From Dinochytrium kinnereticum (taxonomy: Eukaryota > Chytridiomycota > Chytridiomycetes > Chytridiales > Chytridiaceae), in the NCBI GenBank assembly GCA_027604005.1, contig JADGJT010000054.1:1-55631 (forward strand): a stretch of 55,631 bases of DNA. Direction: 5' to 3'. A model generated the notes under the pieces. It saw only the letters and a list, made by a program, of their open reading frames with translations. It was not told the DNA's origin and did not search any database. Positions 21,152 through 31,497 of the stretch are shown one piece after another (within the stretch, counting starts at the first letter, position 1; every line of letters starts with the position of its first letter). The position numbers and the translations under genes are program-made.

Positions 21152-23767
21152 CTAAACCACAGCAACAGCAACCCCCCCGATCATCATCATCATCCAACCC
21201 AGAGCACCGCCAGCCATCTCTCTCCGACCGCCCCCCGCACCACCAGCGGTGGAGGCTCCAACGCTCCCAGACGACACCGTCTTGCTCGTGGTCACAGTGG
21301 TCAACGTCGCGATCGACGTCGCCGACGTTGTGGTGGTGGTTCGTGCGGTCGTGGTGGTGGGCAGCGGTCCACGCGGTGGGAATGGGCTGGTATAGTTTTG
21401 GGAAGTGAAGTAATCGGAAAGCCAGAGGGTGGATTGCTTGACGGTTCGAGTGAGTGTGTTGTTAAAGTAGTCGACGGCCACGGCGCCAAACCGAGGTACG
21501 TAGCTGACCCTGTTTTAACCGGTTGGATACATTTAGAAAGAGTGAAACGAAGAAAAGTAGATGCATCGGTTAAGTTCTTTTGAACACAAGCCGTAGCCAC
21601 AAAATAAATAAATAAATATATATATATATATATAGAAAACCCCCCTCCCAAAAACCACAAAGAGAAAACATATAGAAGAACAATCAGAAAATCAGTAAAG
21701 CTCACCACTCCATATTATCCAAAATGGACCAAACCAGCATCCCCTTAACAGGCACACCGTCCTCCAAAACAGCCGCAGTCAAATTCCCCACCGTCATCTC
21801 CCAAAACGCTCGTCTCTGAGGATCATCCGCAACCCTTGCAGAGGTCGCAAAGAGGTGCTCATCAGGAACAGGGTATCCAATCTCCGTCACATAAATGTCC
21901 AGACGGTATCGCGTGTAAAAGTAGTTGACGAGACCGCGGATGCCCTGGGGGTAGACAAACTGCCAGTCTATGCCAGAGGGGAGGATAAAGGGGAGGGAGC
22001 CTCCCACACCCGAGGCAGAGTAGTAGTTCACTCTGTAATGGGGAATAAATCAATATGCTTGTTTGAGTGAGCTTTACTTACGCGGAAAAATCCATGGTTC
22101 CCCTAATCATGGTTGACTCCTCTGCTGTGAAGGGGACTAGGTTAGGGTCTCCTTTGATTTCGGGGCCATACTGTGAAAAACAGAGGTGATGTTTTAGGAA
22201 TTATTGTCGGGAAATATCATAGGATGGAAAAATAAGCATGGCCAAATCACATACATCTCCAATCACAACAGGGTCAAAGAACCTTCATTTGGTGATGAAG
22301 GAGAAAGAGAGTCAGTAAAATTCCTGACATTCTACATTGAGAAGAAAATAAACTCACAAAGCTGCTACACTGCCCTGCTGTGCGAGTGCCGATGCATTGT
22401 CTACAAAAAAGAATAAAGGAAATCTCAGGGTCAGCAACAACTCAACCTCAAAATACCACCATCAATGAACATAAATGAATAAGTAAGGACACTCACTTCC
22501 CTCCCCAACCGGCTCATAATACGAGAAAATGCTGGGTAACCCAAACTTCCAACCCCTCTCAACAGCCCTGTACTGTTTCCTCGCAATGTCCACTACAGTC
22601 CCGTGAATCAAATGACTATGATAAATGCATCGGTACTTTGCAGCATCTCCACCGCTGTGGGCGGGAGCAAACGTGCCATATGCATACGAGAAGGCACAGT
22701 TGGCTTCCAGCTCGTTGAGGGTGAGCCAGTACTGGAGTGATGAAAGAGGAAAAGTGAGAATGTAACAACAAGAGAGATGATGGAAAGAAAAGGAGGGGTC
22801 TTACCCGAACTCGATCACCAAACCGTTCATAAAGCACTTTTGCGTACTCTGCAAACACATTCACAAATTCCTTGTTAAGAAACCCTTGATACCGCTCCCA
22901 ACAAACTTTATCAAACAGCAAAAAACCAGTCAGTCAGTCGCTGTTCATGTTTTTTTTATAAAATGAATGCGCTCCTAGCGCAAACCACCTCCACCAACCT
23001 TGCGGCATATCCCAATGATACATGGTCAAGAAAGGTTCAATCCCCAAATCAATCATCTCGTCAATCAAATCCGAGTAAAACTTGACCCCCTCTTCGTTGA
23101 CAGCGCCCGTGCAATTGGGGAGAATACGAGGCCAGGAGATTGAGAAGCGGTAAGCGGTTGCCTTGAATTGCCCCATGTAGCCAAGGTCTTCTTTCCAGCG
23201 ATGCTTTCATTAGGAAAGGGTGTTAATAAGTAGGATGAGAGGGTAGGTTGTCCATTTGAACCCACGTAGTGATCGGCTGCAACATCGGCGTTGGGTTGCC
23301 CGGTCCTCACGGTATGAAACCATCCTTGATGGAAGGAAAAGCAGTTAGACGTTGTGAAAACGGCCATCACTCCCAGGAAGATGTCCGACGAATGAAGACA
23401 TCATGCACCGCAGAACACTCACGATCAAACGTCGACTCGCTCTTCCCCCCTTCGTTCCACGCACCCTCAATCTGCATGGCAGCTGAGTGGACGGACCCAT
23501 CAAAGTTAGTGATCATTTGAAAAGACGCATGCATGACCCAACCACATGCATGCTGACCATCCAACGGGATTTACCCCCCCTCCAGAAGCCATCATCAAGC
23601 GGTCAGCAGCCGCTCCACCCGTCTTCAGCCTCAAGTCAGACAGAGAGAAGAACCAACTCACATCCTCCAAACCCCCAAGCAAAGTCCACAGCCTCCACCA
23701 AAACCACCGCGCTCAACCAGCAACAGACAGCAGCAACCCCAACGACGCTCCTCAAAGGATAACGCAT
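21152..23767 (-). CDS. GH1 family beta-glucosidase-like enzyme, secreted and GPI-anchored
   Basis: Eleven exons (23662-23767, 23423-23482, 23266-23324, 22999-23203, 22805-22905, 22497-22731, 22358-22400, 22255-22282, 22082-22170, 21706-22032, 21152-21509) total 1611 nt, or 536 residues. A signal peptide is followed by VDFAWGFGGSAAMQIEGAWN, the GH1 N-terminal signature. Further words are YRFSISWPRILPN, MYHWDMPQG, NYYSASG and the nucleophile region YVTEIGYPVPDEH (Glu359). The acid/base region reads LTLNEL (Glu184), with Leu in place of the usual Pro of NEP. A Thr-rich linker and a hydrophobic C-terminus (GWMMMMIGGVAVAVV) indicate a GPI signal. Likely a retaining beta-glycosidase at the cell wall; substrate unknown. 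The GPI anchor and NEL motif are unusual for GH1. Confidence 0.9.
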
Positions 23768-24023
23768 CTTCTCCTGCACGAATGACGGCCGTCGTTGTGT
23801 CTTGCAAGTGCTATTTTGTCGTCGAAACGGGGACAACACAGGTCACTGCCCCTTTGTGGGATCACGTATCACCAGGCATCTGGAGTTGCGTTGGTGAGCG
23901 AAGGTGGCCACGGGAGGCCGTATCTTCGATCCTTTTGCTCCGTCATCCGTCCCGTCTCCTGCGACGCGCTGGAATGAGGGGAGGGGTGGGGAGTGTGGAA
24001 GGAGCGATCATCTTTACGGGTTT

Positions 24024-24103
24024 GATTTGACGCGCCGCGCCGCATGTCATATCAAGGTCATGCTCTCATACGATGAAGGGGGGGGTTATCTGGGTATAAA
24101 AAG
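24024..24103 (+). promoter_or_regulatory. Promoter of finger gene 1: GATTTGACGCG plus TATA box
   Basis: GATTTGACGCG is at 24024-24034 and TATAAAAAG at 24095-24103, about 45 bp before the ATG at 24147. The same 11-bp word precedes three other genes in this cluster. Confidence 0.6.
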
Positions 24104-24146
24104 AGGCTCTCTTTTCCTTCGTTTCCCCCCCACTCACCTCTCAGAC

Positions 24147-25041
24147 ATGAGACTCGTCATTGATCTCGACGATTCCAAGTCCAAGGGCAAGGCCCGGATG
24201 GAGGAGGACATGCTCTTCAAGATTTCCGTGTCAGAGAAGGATACCATTATTGACATTCGTATAAGCCTGTCTTCAGGTGATCACGTCGAGTACTCTGTGG
24301 TAGCTCAGGAGGCTACGCCTGAACCGGAGCAACTTCCAGAAGGTAACTGCGTCCAACGATCATCCTCAACTCCACCACCACATATTCGTGAGATCTTTCG
24401 ATTCATCGCTGACGCTTCTCACTTCACACTTGCAGCGGTCGGGCCGTCCGATCAAAAGGTGCTTCAAGGGCCAAGCTCTGGTCCAAGTACGCACCCAGTT
24501 GAGGCGTCAGAATCGACTGAAAATGAGCACCAACCCATCGACCAGGTCCAAACGCCATTGCAGGCATCCGCCTCAGCGACCCCTCCTATTGCCAGGACGG
24601 CGGTTGCCGCCGTTAGGGTCATGGAAGGCCAAACTGCCCCTGCAGTAGCCTTGGAGCCGCCGCCGCCAGCGAACGGTGACCAATTGGAAGCCCAAGCATT
24701 CCCTGCATTGCTCGTGGAGCCGCCGCCAGCGAACGGTGACCAATTGGAAGCCCAAGCATTCCCTGCATTGCTCGTGGAGCCGCCGCCGCCAGCGAACAAT
24801 GAGGATGCCATTCCCCAGGAAAGCTACCGTTGCGCTGTGACGGGAAGAGTTTTCGCAACTCGGAGGCAGAGGGGGTCATTCCGCGGCCATTTAACCAGGC
24901 GATTGATCGACTGGAGGTTGGTTCTCTTCCCTTTTTTTTTGTTTTACTGTTTATTTCGCTCGGCTCTAACTTCCACTTTCTTTCTTCTCTTTGAATGTAT
25001 GCAGGGCTCATGAGGCAATGGCTATTGGCGCTGCGGTGTGA
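24147..25041 (+). CDS. Small finger-family protein 1 (degenerate finger, 60-bp repeats)
   Basis: Exons 24147-24342, 24436-24916 and 25005-25041 encode 237 residues. A short N-terminal globular part (MRLVIDLDDSKSKGKARMEE, then a beta-rich stretch) is followed by a Pro/Ala/Gln-rich low-complexity middle. That middle contains an exact duplication of a 20-residue unit (PPANGDQLEAQAFPALLVEP). The end reads YRCAVTGRVFA, GSFRGHLTRR and DWR. This corresponds position by position to the C2H2-like fingers of the paralogues at 25.5 and 30.4 kb, but most zinc ligands are lost. The last intron splits the Arg codon of DWR, as in both paralogues. No known family; probable lineage-specific nuclear or regulatory protein (inference). 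Confidence 0.7.
24661..24780 (+). repeat. Perfect 60-bp tandem repeat in coding sequence
   Basis: Bases 24661-24720 and 24721-24780 are identical. A partial third copy starts each side (24652 and 24781). The unit is 60 bp, so the duplication stays in frame and adds 20 residues. Identity at all positions, including wobble sites, suggests a recent event. Confidence 0.95.
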
Positions 25042-25379
25042 AGAATCCACGCAATGCCTTCAATAAATGAATGGTTTAAAAGTGAAAAGGCGGTTTGAAT
25101 TGGCGCGTGGTTCTGATGCAGTTGGAGTTGTTTGGCGAGATGCATCACTTTAACTTCAAGGGTGAATGAAGGAGTTGGCAGTCAGAGGAAAGACGTGAAG
25201 CCAACTGTGGTGTAGGCAGCCTTCAAAGATGTTAACGGCTCCTGATCTCCACCAATCCAAGCATCACGAGCCCTTGGCACGTCCCATCAATGGACCTCGG
25301 CCAACCAAACCTGAGTATCTCAGCTAGCAGGTGCATCACGCTGCCATATCATCTATCACAAAGGTTGGTTGACCAAAAC

Positions 25380-25404
25380 GATTTGACGCGTCTTCAATAT
25401 AAAA
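25380..25404 (+). promoter_or_regulatory. Promoter of finger gene 2: GATTTGACGCG plus TATA box
   Basis: GATTTGACGCG occupies 25380-25390 and a TATAAAA box 25398-25404, about 95 bp before the ATG at 25499. The spacing to the TATA box is 7 bp. A CT-rich 5' leader (CCTCCACC repeats) follows. Confidence 0.6.
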
Positions 25405-25498
25405 CCCCCCCTTCAGTCGAGCTCTACTTATTCCACCCTCACCTCCACCACCTCCTCCACCTCCACCTCACTCCACCTCTCCCCTCGACCTTTCAAAC

Positions 25499-26334
25499 AT
25501 GATCATCAAGTTTGTTGACTCTCCAGAGCCAGGTTTGGAGACCCCCGAAGGCGAGCTTCATGTGGAAAAATCCCTTTTGCCATCTGTTTTGGAGTTTATC
25601 AATCGCCGTACCTCACGGTCAGCGGGGCTCGCGGCGAATGGCAATAGACGCCAAGAGCCCACGCCGGAGCCTGACCTTGCGAGGGGTAGGTGGCAGCAGA
25701 GTAACAACCTTCGTCTTCCACTCCTTCCCCGTCTCTTTTATCGAAACACCATGCACCGCACCTTACCGCGTTCGTCGTCTGCGCTTTACATTTGTAAGCG
25801 ATGGGAACTTTCAAAAGTATCTTTGAACCCACCAGCTTCGTCGTCGTCGGAGACCGCTCCTCAAGGTCTCCAATTGGAAGCCACCGCTCCTCAAGATGGC
25901 TCTCCAATAACCGACCCTCCAGGTGCTGCACCCCAAGCCGTACAGGATACTGAAGTTGGTAACGAGAGATCCCGTCCTTGTGCCGTATGCAACGAAAGAT
26001 TTCCAAGCGCCAAGTCCCTGGGGATTCACCGCAGAAAGCACACTGATAGGGGTGAAAACTGGAGGTGAAGTAGCATTCTCCCTTCTTCTTGATGCCTCGT
26101 CGTCGTCGACAAAGATCAACCGGAAGTGTAATAACGTTTTCCTTTCCGGCATCTTCGTCTCGGTCCTGCAGATTGGCTGAGGCCACAAAGCTCAAAGCCC
26201 GGCTAGAGTCTGAGGGACGTCCAGTTTTCTGTTGCGAGGACGGCCATGAGCTGATGGTCTTTGAAAGCCCAAGGTCTCTTGGGGGACATCGTGCCTCTCA
26301 TACGCGCAAGAATCGGGGCCAAGTGATAGTTTGA
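25499..26334 (+). CDS. Small finger-family protein 2 (two C2H2-like modules)
   Basis: Exons 25499-25685, 25836-26064 and 26172-26334 give 192 residues. The N-terminus MIIKFVDSPEPGLETPEGEL is followed by a low-complexity Ser/Pro/Gln stretch. The first finger is CAVCNERF...SLGIHRRKHT (C-x2-C, H-x4-H), followed by ENW-Arg. As in the paralogue at 24.1 kb, the splice junction falls inside the Arg codon. The third exon adds a second, weaker module: FCCEDGHELMVF...SLGGHRASHT. The first intron (150 nt) is open and a multiple of three, so retention would give a longer isoform. Function unknown; a nucleic-acid or protein-binding finger is plausible. Confidence 0.7.
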
Positions 26335-26677
26335 TGCTGTTTTGAGGCTCTCGCTTCTCTCCTTCAGAGATCAAACAAGGTGAACTTGTGGGTTTTGAGC
26401 TCTGTTTCCTCTCTCCTTTATTCCATTAGTATGTGTTCTCCGTCTTCTTCACTCAATGTTGCTGCACAAGTCACCTTTAACTCAATAAGGCTCGTTACGG
26501 TGCTTTATTTCTTTTTTCTGTCGCTTCTTTGCTACGCTCTGTCTTATCACGATGTATTATTCTTGCAGTTTTTCTATTCGCCCCCAAAGAGAGAAAGAAA
26601 ATAAGAAAAAACCATGAAACCAGCCCGCTGCCATCTGCCACTGACTTAACCACTGTTATTCTTAAGCATACTTGTCC

Positions 26678-27340
26678 TCACGCTTCTTCTTCATCGCCGC
26701 CTGCACCGTCCGCAGAAGCGCCAACACCACAGGGACCACACCTGCAAGCGCCAGCATCCGCCAACCTCTTCAAAACATCCCCATGACACGCCGTCCCCGG
26801 TTCCTTCTTACACCAGCACCCCAACACCCGTCCTCGAAGCTCATGCAAGCGCTGCATGAGGTCCAACCTCTCCTGCGTTAGGTAAGCCTCAAACTTCTCA
26901 ATGGCCTTCTCCCTCCCAAGCACATTGACCGAGAACGGATTGAACCACACAGACTTTGGAAGCGCCCAGCCTCCACGGTACATTGCACGGCCAATGTAAA
27001 CGTCGCAGGACTGAACCACCTTGCCTTGCGAGCGTTTGAGGCAGACGACCCTTGTTGGGGTTAAGGTGGATGGGGTCGCCTGAGAGGCGGATGGTGCCGT
27101 GGTGAAGGACAGTGTGGGCTGTAAGAAGGTCGGGAAGGAGGAGGATGAGGAGGTGGGGGGGGATGGGGCTGCCACACGCTTCTTCTTGTTCTTGCTGCCT
27201 GGAATGATGAACGCACCGCTGAGAGCAGCCGAGGAAGACGTCGCCTCCGCCGATGACGGCGTCGATGGAGTCTTCAGCGTCCGATGCAGCGCATCCTCCC
27301 CAACAGACGGACGCCCCAGCGCTGTGGGGGTCTTTCGCAT
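26678..27340 (-). CDS. DUF4326-domain protein
   Basis: An intronless frame from ATG 27340 to the stop at 26678, 220 residues. The C-terminal half carries the DUF4326 signature in order: RVVCLKRSQGK, DVYIGRAMYRGGWALP, SVWFNPF, LGREKAIEKFEAYL, LHELRGRVLGCWCKKEPG and ACHGDVLKRLAD. The N-terminal ~100 residues are Ser/Thr/Pro-rich and probably disordered. DUF4326 proteins are common in phages and bacteria and scattered in eukaryotes. Their biochemical role is not established, though the conserved Cys/His pairs (CWC, CH) suggest metal or nucleotide handling. An intronless gene amid intron-rich neighbours hints at past horizontal transfer (inference). Divergent from the membrane-protein gene at 27652. 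Confidence 0.85.
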   Translation of the reverse strand: MRKTPTALGRPSVGEDALHRTLKTPSTPSSAEATSSSAALSGAFIIPGSKNKKKRVAAPSPPTSSSSSFPTFLQPTLSFTTAPSASQATPSTLTPTRVVCLKRSQGKVVQSCDVYIGRAMYRGGWALPKSVWFNPFSVNVLGREKAIEKFEAYLTQERLDLMQRLHELRGRVLGCWCKKEPGTACHGDVLKRLADAGACRCGPCGVGASADGAGGDEEEA

Positions 27341-27651
27341 CTCGTGCGTGAAGGGGAAAGAGACGGACTTTGCCACAGTGAAAAAGCACAGTCCAATTTG
27401 TTCAGTTTTGATTCTTCAACTTTCAACTTTTGACAGTGGGATTTATCCGCAGCATTCTGCCTCCGAATTTCTTCCCCTGACAAGGCGCGATTTGCCTCCG
27501 CAATTCACCATTCCTCCGCCGTCTTCTCTCTCTCCTCACCTCCTCACCTCACGAGAGCTCATCGACCACCCGTCACCACCCGTCTTCTCTCCCTCATCAC
27601 CTCCTCACGAGACCTCACCACCCGTCTTACACGGCCACCTCGCAAAGCATC

Positions 27652-28116
27652 ATGTGGGCCTGGATCCACTCCACCCTCACTCCAACCACAACAGAGCACC
27701 TCCTCCGCCTCCCCTTCATCGCCAACATCCTCATCCTCACCCCAGTCCTCTCGGTCCTCCACACAACCCCAACACCATCCCCAAGCAACGGACCCACAAA
27801 GGACGCCCTTCGAGTCTCGCATCATGGTTACAGAACGCTCGTCACAAGCCTTTGGACCGCCATCCATCTCTCATCCATCTACGGGGTGCTCCGTCCAAGG
27901 GACATGATCCCCGTGCTGTTTGCGCAGGTCATTTACAAGGGGCTGTTTTTGGCCAAGGCTGAGACGGGCGCTGGGAGGGATGGAGGTGGGGAGGCGCCGA
28001 AACCTTTGAAAGGGATCTTTGCAGGGATCTGCGTGGTTTGGCCGGCTTTTATTGCGTTGGCGGTCTGGGGGCCAAGGGTGGGTGGTGGTGTTTTGAGGAG
28101 AGCTCCGTGGGCATGA
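27652..28116 (+). CDS. Small multi-pass membrane protein, unknown
   Basis: A single exon of 154 residues starting MWAWIHSTLTPTTTEHLLRL. Hydrophobic stretches occur at about residues 20-40 (LPFIANILILTPVLSVL), 60-85, 85-105 (MIPVLFAQVIYKGLFLAK) and 120-140 (GIFAGICVVWPAFIALAVWG), consistent with three or four membrane spans. The 5' leader is rich in CTCACCTC repeats. Intronless. It resembles small fungal membrane proteins of unknown function, but no named family is recognised. Confidence 0.6.
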   Translation: MWAWIHSTLTPTTTEHLLRLPFIANILILTPVLSVLHTTPTPSPSNGPTKDALRVSHHGYRTLVTSLWTAIHLSSIYGVLRPRDMIPVLFAQVIYKGLFLAKAETGAGRDGGGEAPKPLKGIFAGICVVWPAFIALAVWGPRVGGGVLRRAPWA

Positions 28117-28503
28117 TCTTATCGTTGTATTTTTGCAGCTCTGATATCACTACATCTGTCCCTCTTCTGCATTTACATGAACATGTTTATTTTTTTTCTT
28201 CTTCTTTCCCCTTGCAGTTCGTTATAAAAGGGGATGATGCAGCAAAGAAAAGAACGGGATGAATATTCAACTGAAAAACTATAAACTTGAAAGCCGTAAA
28301 GAAATGCGAAAAGAGACGGAACCAACTACGACAGATACATGCAAGGACCGAAAGTGTAAAGCACCAAAGTCACTGACCAAACCACAGCAAACGAACGAAA
28401 AACGAAGGAGAAACAAGCAACTGGAGCATTCCACATGAGATATGAAATGGAAAACTACCGCCAGTATCGATCGGAACCTCTGTCAAGTGATAGCTCCCAA
28501 CGA
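28117..28503. other. Spacer, convergent
   Basis: About 390 bp between the membrane-protein gene and the amidotransferase gene. A-rich, with no ORF or RNA gene seen. Probably two 3' UTRs. Confidence 0.5.
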
Positions 28504-29930
28504 TCATTCATCCGTCCTGGGCAATCTCGTCCTCGGCATGGCCGCCACTCTTCCCCTTGGCTCATCTCCATCTGGTTCCGGAGAGGGTGGTGGGGTCGCC
28601 TCCTGGACATTTGCCTCGGGGGGAGGCGTGGCGATTGCCTCATCATCAGCACTATAAGAAAGAAAGACGCATTCAAAAGAGTCGTGCTGATTAGAATTAA
28701 GTCCTCTGGAAAAACGACGACAAGAGGTAAGACCCTTACACAGCTGGGGTAGGGGCAAGTGCAGGATTCAGAATGCTTTCGATCCTAAAGTCAGCCCTTG
28801 GGTTGGCAATATGTTTGGCGCATTGTGGGGGATGGGAGCAGGTGAGTGGAGCACCAAAAACAAAAGCCAGGCGAAAAGCCAGAAAAGATAAACAACACAA
28901 CATACCCAGTCGGGAAACTTCCAACAAGCGTCCTTTTGGCCCAATAAGCGCACCCAGCCTCGGCCATGGCCCTAATGACAAAGTACCCGAAATTCGATGG
29001 TGTAGAACGCGAGTCAAACGCCTCAGGATGGAACTGGGCTCCAAGAATCGGAGCTCCCTTTCTTGCCTCTATCGCCTCAATCACTCCTCCCGACGCAAAC
29101 GCTCTGAACCTTCCCTTCTTCACCATTGGATGCCGGTGGCTCTCCTCGTTCCCGTCAGTGCTCCTGGCCGACACTTCAAAGAATGCCGTGTTGGATGGGA
29201 AACGATCAGCCAGTTGATAGCTGTGGACACTATTAACCAGCAGCTTTTCTCTGACGAATCCCTTTTTCTTCGCCAAGCCGTCCAGCAGCGACCCGTCAAC
29301 GAGATCTAGTCCATGCAGCAGAGAGTTGTAAACGATGCCACCTTCGTTGTTTAGCTGAGGCGATCGCCCAGAGGAGTGGCCAGTGAGATTTTCGATCTCC
29401 CAATGGTCGGTCCGTCCCAACACAAGAGTGCTAGCGCATATTGCCAGAACAGGTCTTCCAATCCCTTTCAGAACCTTGAACAACTCGGTGACCTGACGAT
29501 CAAAGCCTTCATTGACCCCCATTTTAGTCCACCCATGCTTCCCTGGGAAAACAAACAGCCCTCCCCCTGGCTCCATCAGCATCTTCCGCTCATGCTTTAC
29601 AAGCTCATTGGGTGGGGCGTCGCGGTCCCTGGCCCCACCGTTTGCACGATACCGAAAGAAATGAATGCACGGCGGCGGATCAAACTGAAAGGTGTACCCC
29701 CAAGCTTGATGCGCTCCTAAAAACACCCTCTCAGCGTTCAGGCTCTTCTCTTCGTCATCGTAATAAAAAACCGCTCTCGTAGGTAGACCAGTGACTTCAC
29801 GCAGACGATGGTGGTCGAATATTGCGCCTTTTCCATCTTTGTCCTCTCGGTAGAGGATATCGACGTAACTTTCAGTTGAATCGGCCATTGGTCGTTGAGA
29901 TTGAGGTGCCGATGTGGAGGGAGAGGGCAT
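28504..29930 (-). CDS. Class-I glutamine amidotransferase-like hydrolase (peptidase C26-like)
   Basis: Three exons (28906-29930, 28740-28784, 28504-28651) total 1218 nt, or 405 residues, and the phases close. The core is GGGLFVFPGKHGW, then the nucleophile elbow RPVLAICAS (Cys165), LLVNSVHSYQ, and the catalytic His/Glu in GAQFHPEAF (His301, Glu303). This is the arrangement of gamma-glutamyl hydrolases and gamma-glutamyl-GABA hydrolases (C26). The elbow is A-I-C-A-S rather than G-x-C-x-G, so substrate is open. The last exons encode an acidic Pro-rich tail not expected in the family. The promoter carries a TATA box (29961-29969) and GATGTGACGCG (29985-29995). Confidence 0.85.
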
Positions 29931-29960
29931 GTGAAGGAGGAGTTGAGAGATTTTGGCTCC

Positions 29961-29995
29961 TTTATATCCACGTTCAGTGCGCGTGATGTGACGCG
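29961..29995 (-). promoter_or_regulatory. Promoter of the amidotransferase gene: TATA box plus GATGTGACGCG
   Basis: On the minus strand GGATATAAA lies about 31 bp before the ATG at 29930. CGCGTCACATCA (complement of 29984-29995) lies a further ~15 bp upstream. The identical 12-mer occurs at 31498-31509 before finger gene 3. Confidence 0.6.
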
Positions 29996-30424
29996 GTGAA
30001 GAGCACTCTTTTTTTCATTGACGTTTGGTGCGCGTGAAGGGTGATTAATGCGACCTTTCGTTAGGCAGGGTTTGGTTATCGTATTTCTACACAACTTTAT
30101 ACTGCAGTGGCTTTCGGTGTTTCGGCTATCGGTACGTAGCGTGCTTCAACACCCGTCCTCCTCTCATCGCCTCCCTACAATCCAAACAAAGGCGTTCTTC
30201 CAGATAAGACAGCATACTCACAGCTCCATGACAACCAGGCGAAATATGTTTAAGCAAGTCGATCTGGGAGCGCTCCCACAATGCCATAATGGTTTCTGAA
30301 CGATAAGCAAAAAAAGTCAAGCACGGATAACCACGCGTTTCTTTATACGGCAACCATAAACATTCATAAAAAAAACCACAATAATCTTAAAAAAAACATC
30401 CATTACAAAACGGGACTTTTCTCA

Positions 30425-31456
30425 TTAACCGGCCAGCGCTGAAGCTCGCGCTCGATCCTCGTCAGCTCTGAGAAAACCGCATGCAAGGGGATGCATATTC
30501 GTTAGTTCAAGCAACTCATTCACCTAACCAGAGAAAAAAAACACCAAACCTACACCGACCTCCAATCCTCGCCCCTCCTGGTGTGGTGGCCACGATGGCT
30601 ACGCAAACTAGCGGCATTAGGAAATAGTCTTCCTCTGCAACCTGCCACCGTGCATCGATGCACGTTAACAGTTGCCGCAGCTGGTGTGTCTTGAGCCATC
30701 CTCTCCTGAATAATGTCCGCAAACAAGAGCATGACTCTCAGACATGCTTCGAGATGCCCAGGATCCAACATCACTTCCCGCGCTTCAGTCATATCCAAAC
30801 CGACCACCTCCATCACAACTTCGGAAGCATCTGACCCCGCCTCAGAATCAGCATCCCCCGCCCTCTCCTCAGCGACTAACCTCCCCTCAGCGACCTGGTC
30901 AAAGACAGTTTGTCCATCCGGTTCTAAAGGGAAAGATGCAACAGGCGCCTAAATCAGTACGTCCCCCACACCATTCAAGCAACTTGGTCCATACCCATCA
31001 TTTCAATTAGAAGATTTCTTATCACCGTCTCCAGAGAGGCATCGCGACCGCCAACGGCCGGCGGTGGGCGAACAACGTTCTCCTGCTGGACAGAATGACG
31101 GCCACCCGGTCAATTGGAGAAGAGGGCGAACCACCGAACGTACCTCGACATGGATCGGCTGCAGAGGCCGTCCATCCTCAATCTCCTGATCAGGAGGAGG
31201 CGTCGCCTCCTGCTGGACAGAATGACGGCCACCCGGTCAATTTGAGAAGAGGGCGAACCACCGAACGTACCTCGACATGGATCGGCCGCAGAGGCCGTCC
31301 ATCCTCAATCTCCTGATCAGGAGGAGGCGTCGCCTCCTGCAAGAGCATCCTGCGTCCAGTTGCCTGACGGCGCTGCTGGCGTTGACGGTCGGCCATGGCT
31401 TTAGAGAATGGTGAATCTGGGAGGGAGAGTGGGTGGGGGGCAGGTTGCGAGTTCAT
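30425..31456 (-). CDS. Small finger-family protein 3 (with duplicated exon)
   Basis: Five exons (31271-31456, 31144-31212, 31026-31085, 30560-30948, 30425-30467) give 248 residues, with phases closed. The N-terminus is basic (MADRQRQQRRQATGRR). It is followed by EATPPPDQEIEDGRPLRPIH, repeated almost exactly in exon 2 because exon and intron were tandemly duplicated. The fourth exon holds an acidic stretch and a C2H2-type finger: CTVAGCRGRLF...SLRSHRGHHT (C-x4-C, H-x4-H). The gene ends with EDWRADEDRARA, and the Arg codon of DWR is split by the intron as in the other two paralogues. ATG 31456 is used; 31396 is an alternative start. Function unknown. Confidence 0.68.
31081..31334. repeat. 127-bp tandem duplication of one exon plus one intron
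   Basis: Bases 31081-31207 and 31208-31334 are near-identical, with two substitutions noticed: TTGGAG/TTTGAG and GGCTGC/GGCCGC. On the minus strand each unit consists of a 69-nt exon (23 codons, phase 0) and its 58-nt intron (GTACGT...CCAG). Both copies stay in frame, so the protein gains 23 residues. Confidence 0.92.
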
Positions 31457-31497
31457 GCGAACGGTGGGGGGAAGAGGACGCGTTTTTATTGTGATTT

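Noticed and set aside
30126..30353. 75-residue minus-strand ORF between the amidotransferase promoter and finger gene 3
   Set aside because: It looks natural in places (LWERSQIDLLKHISPGCHGA), but it has no promoter, splice or family support. Too short to accept.
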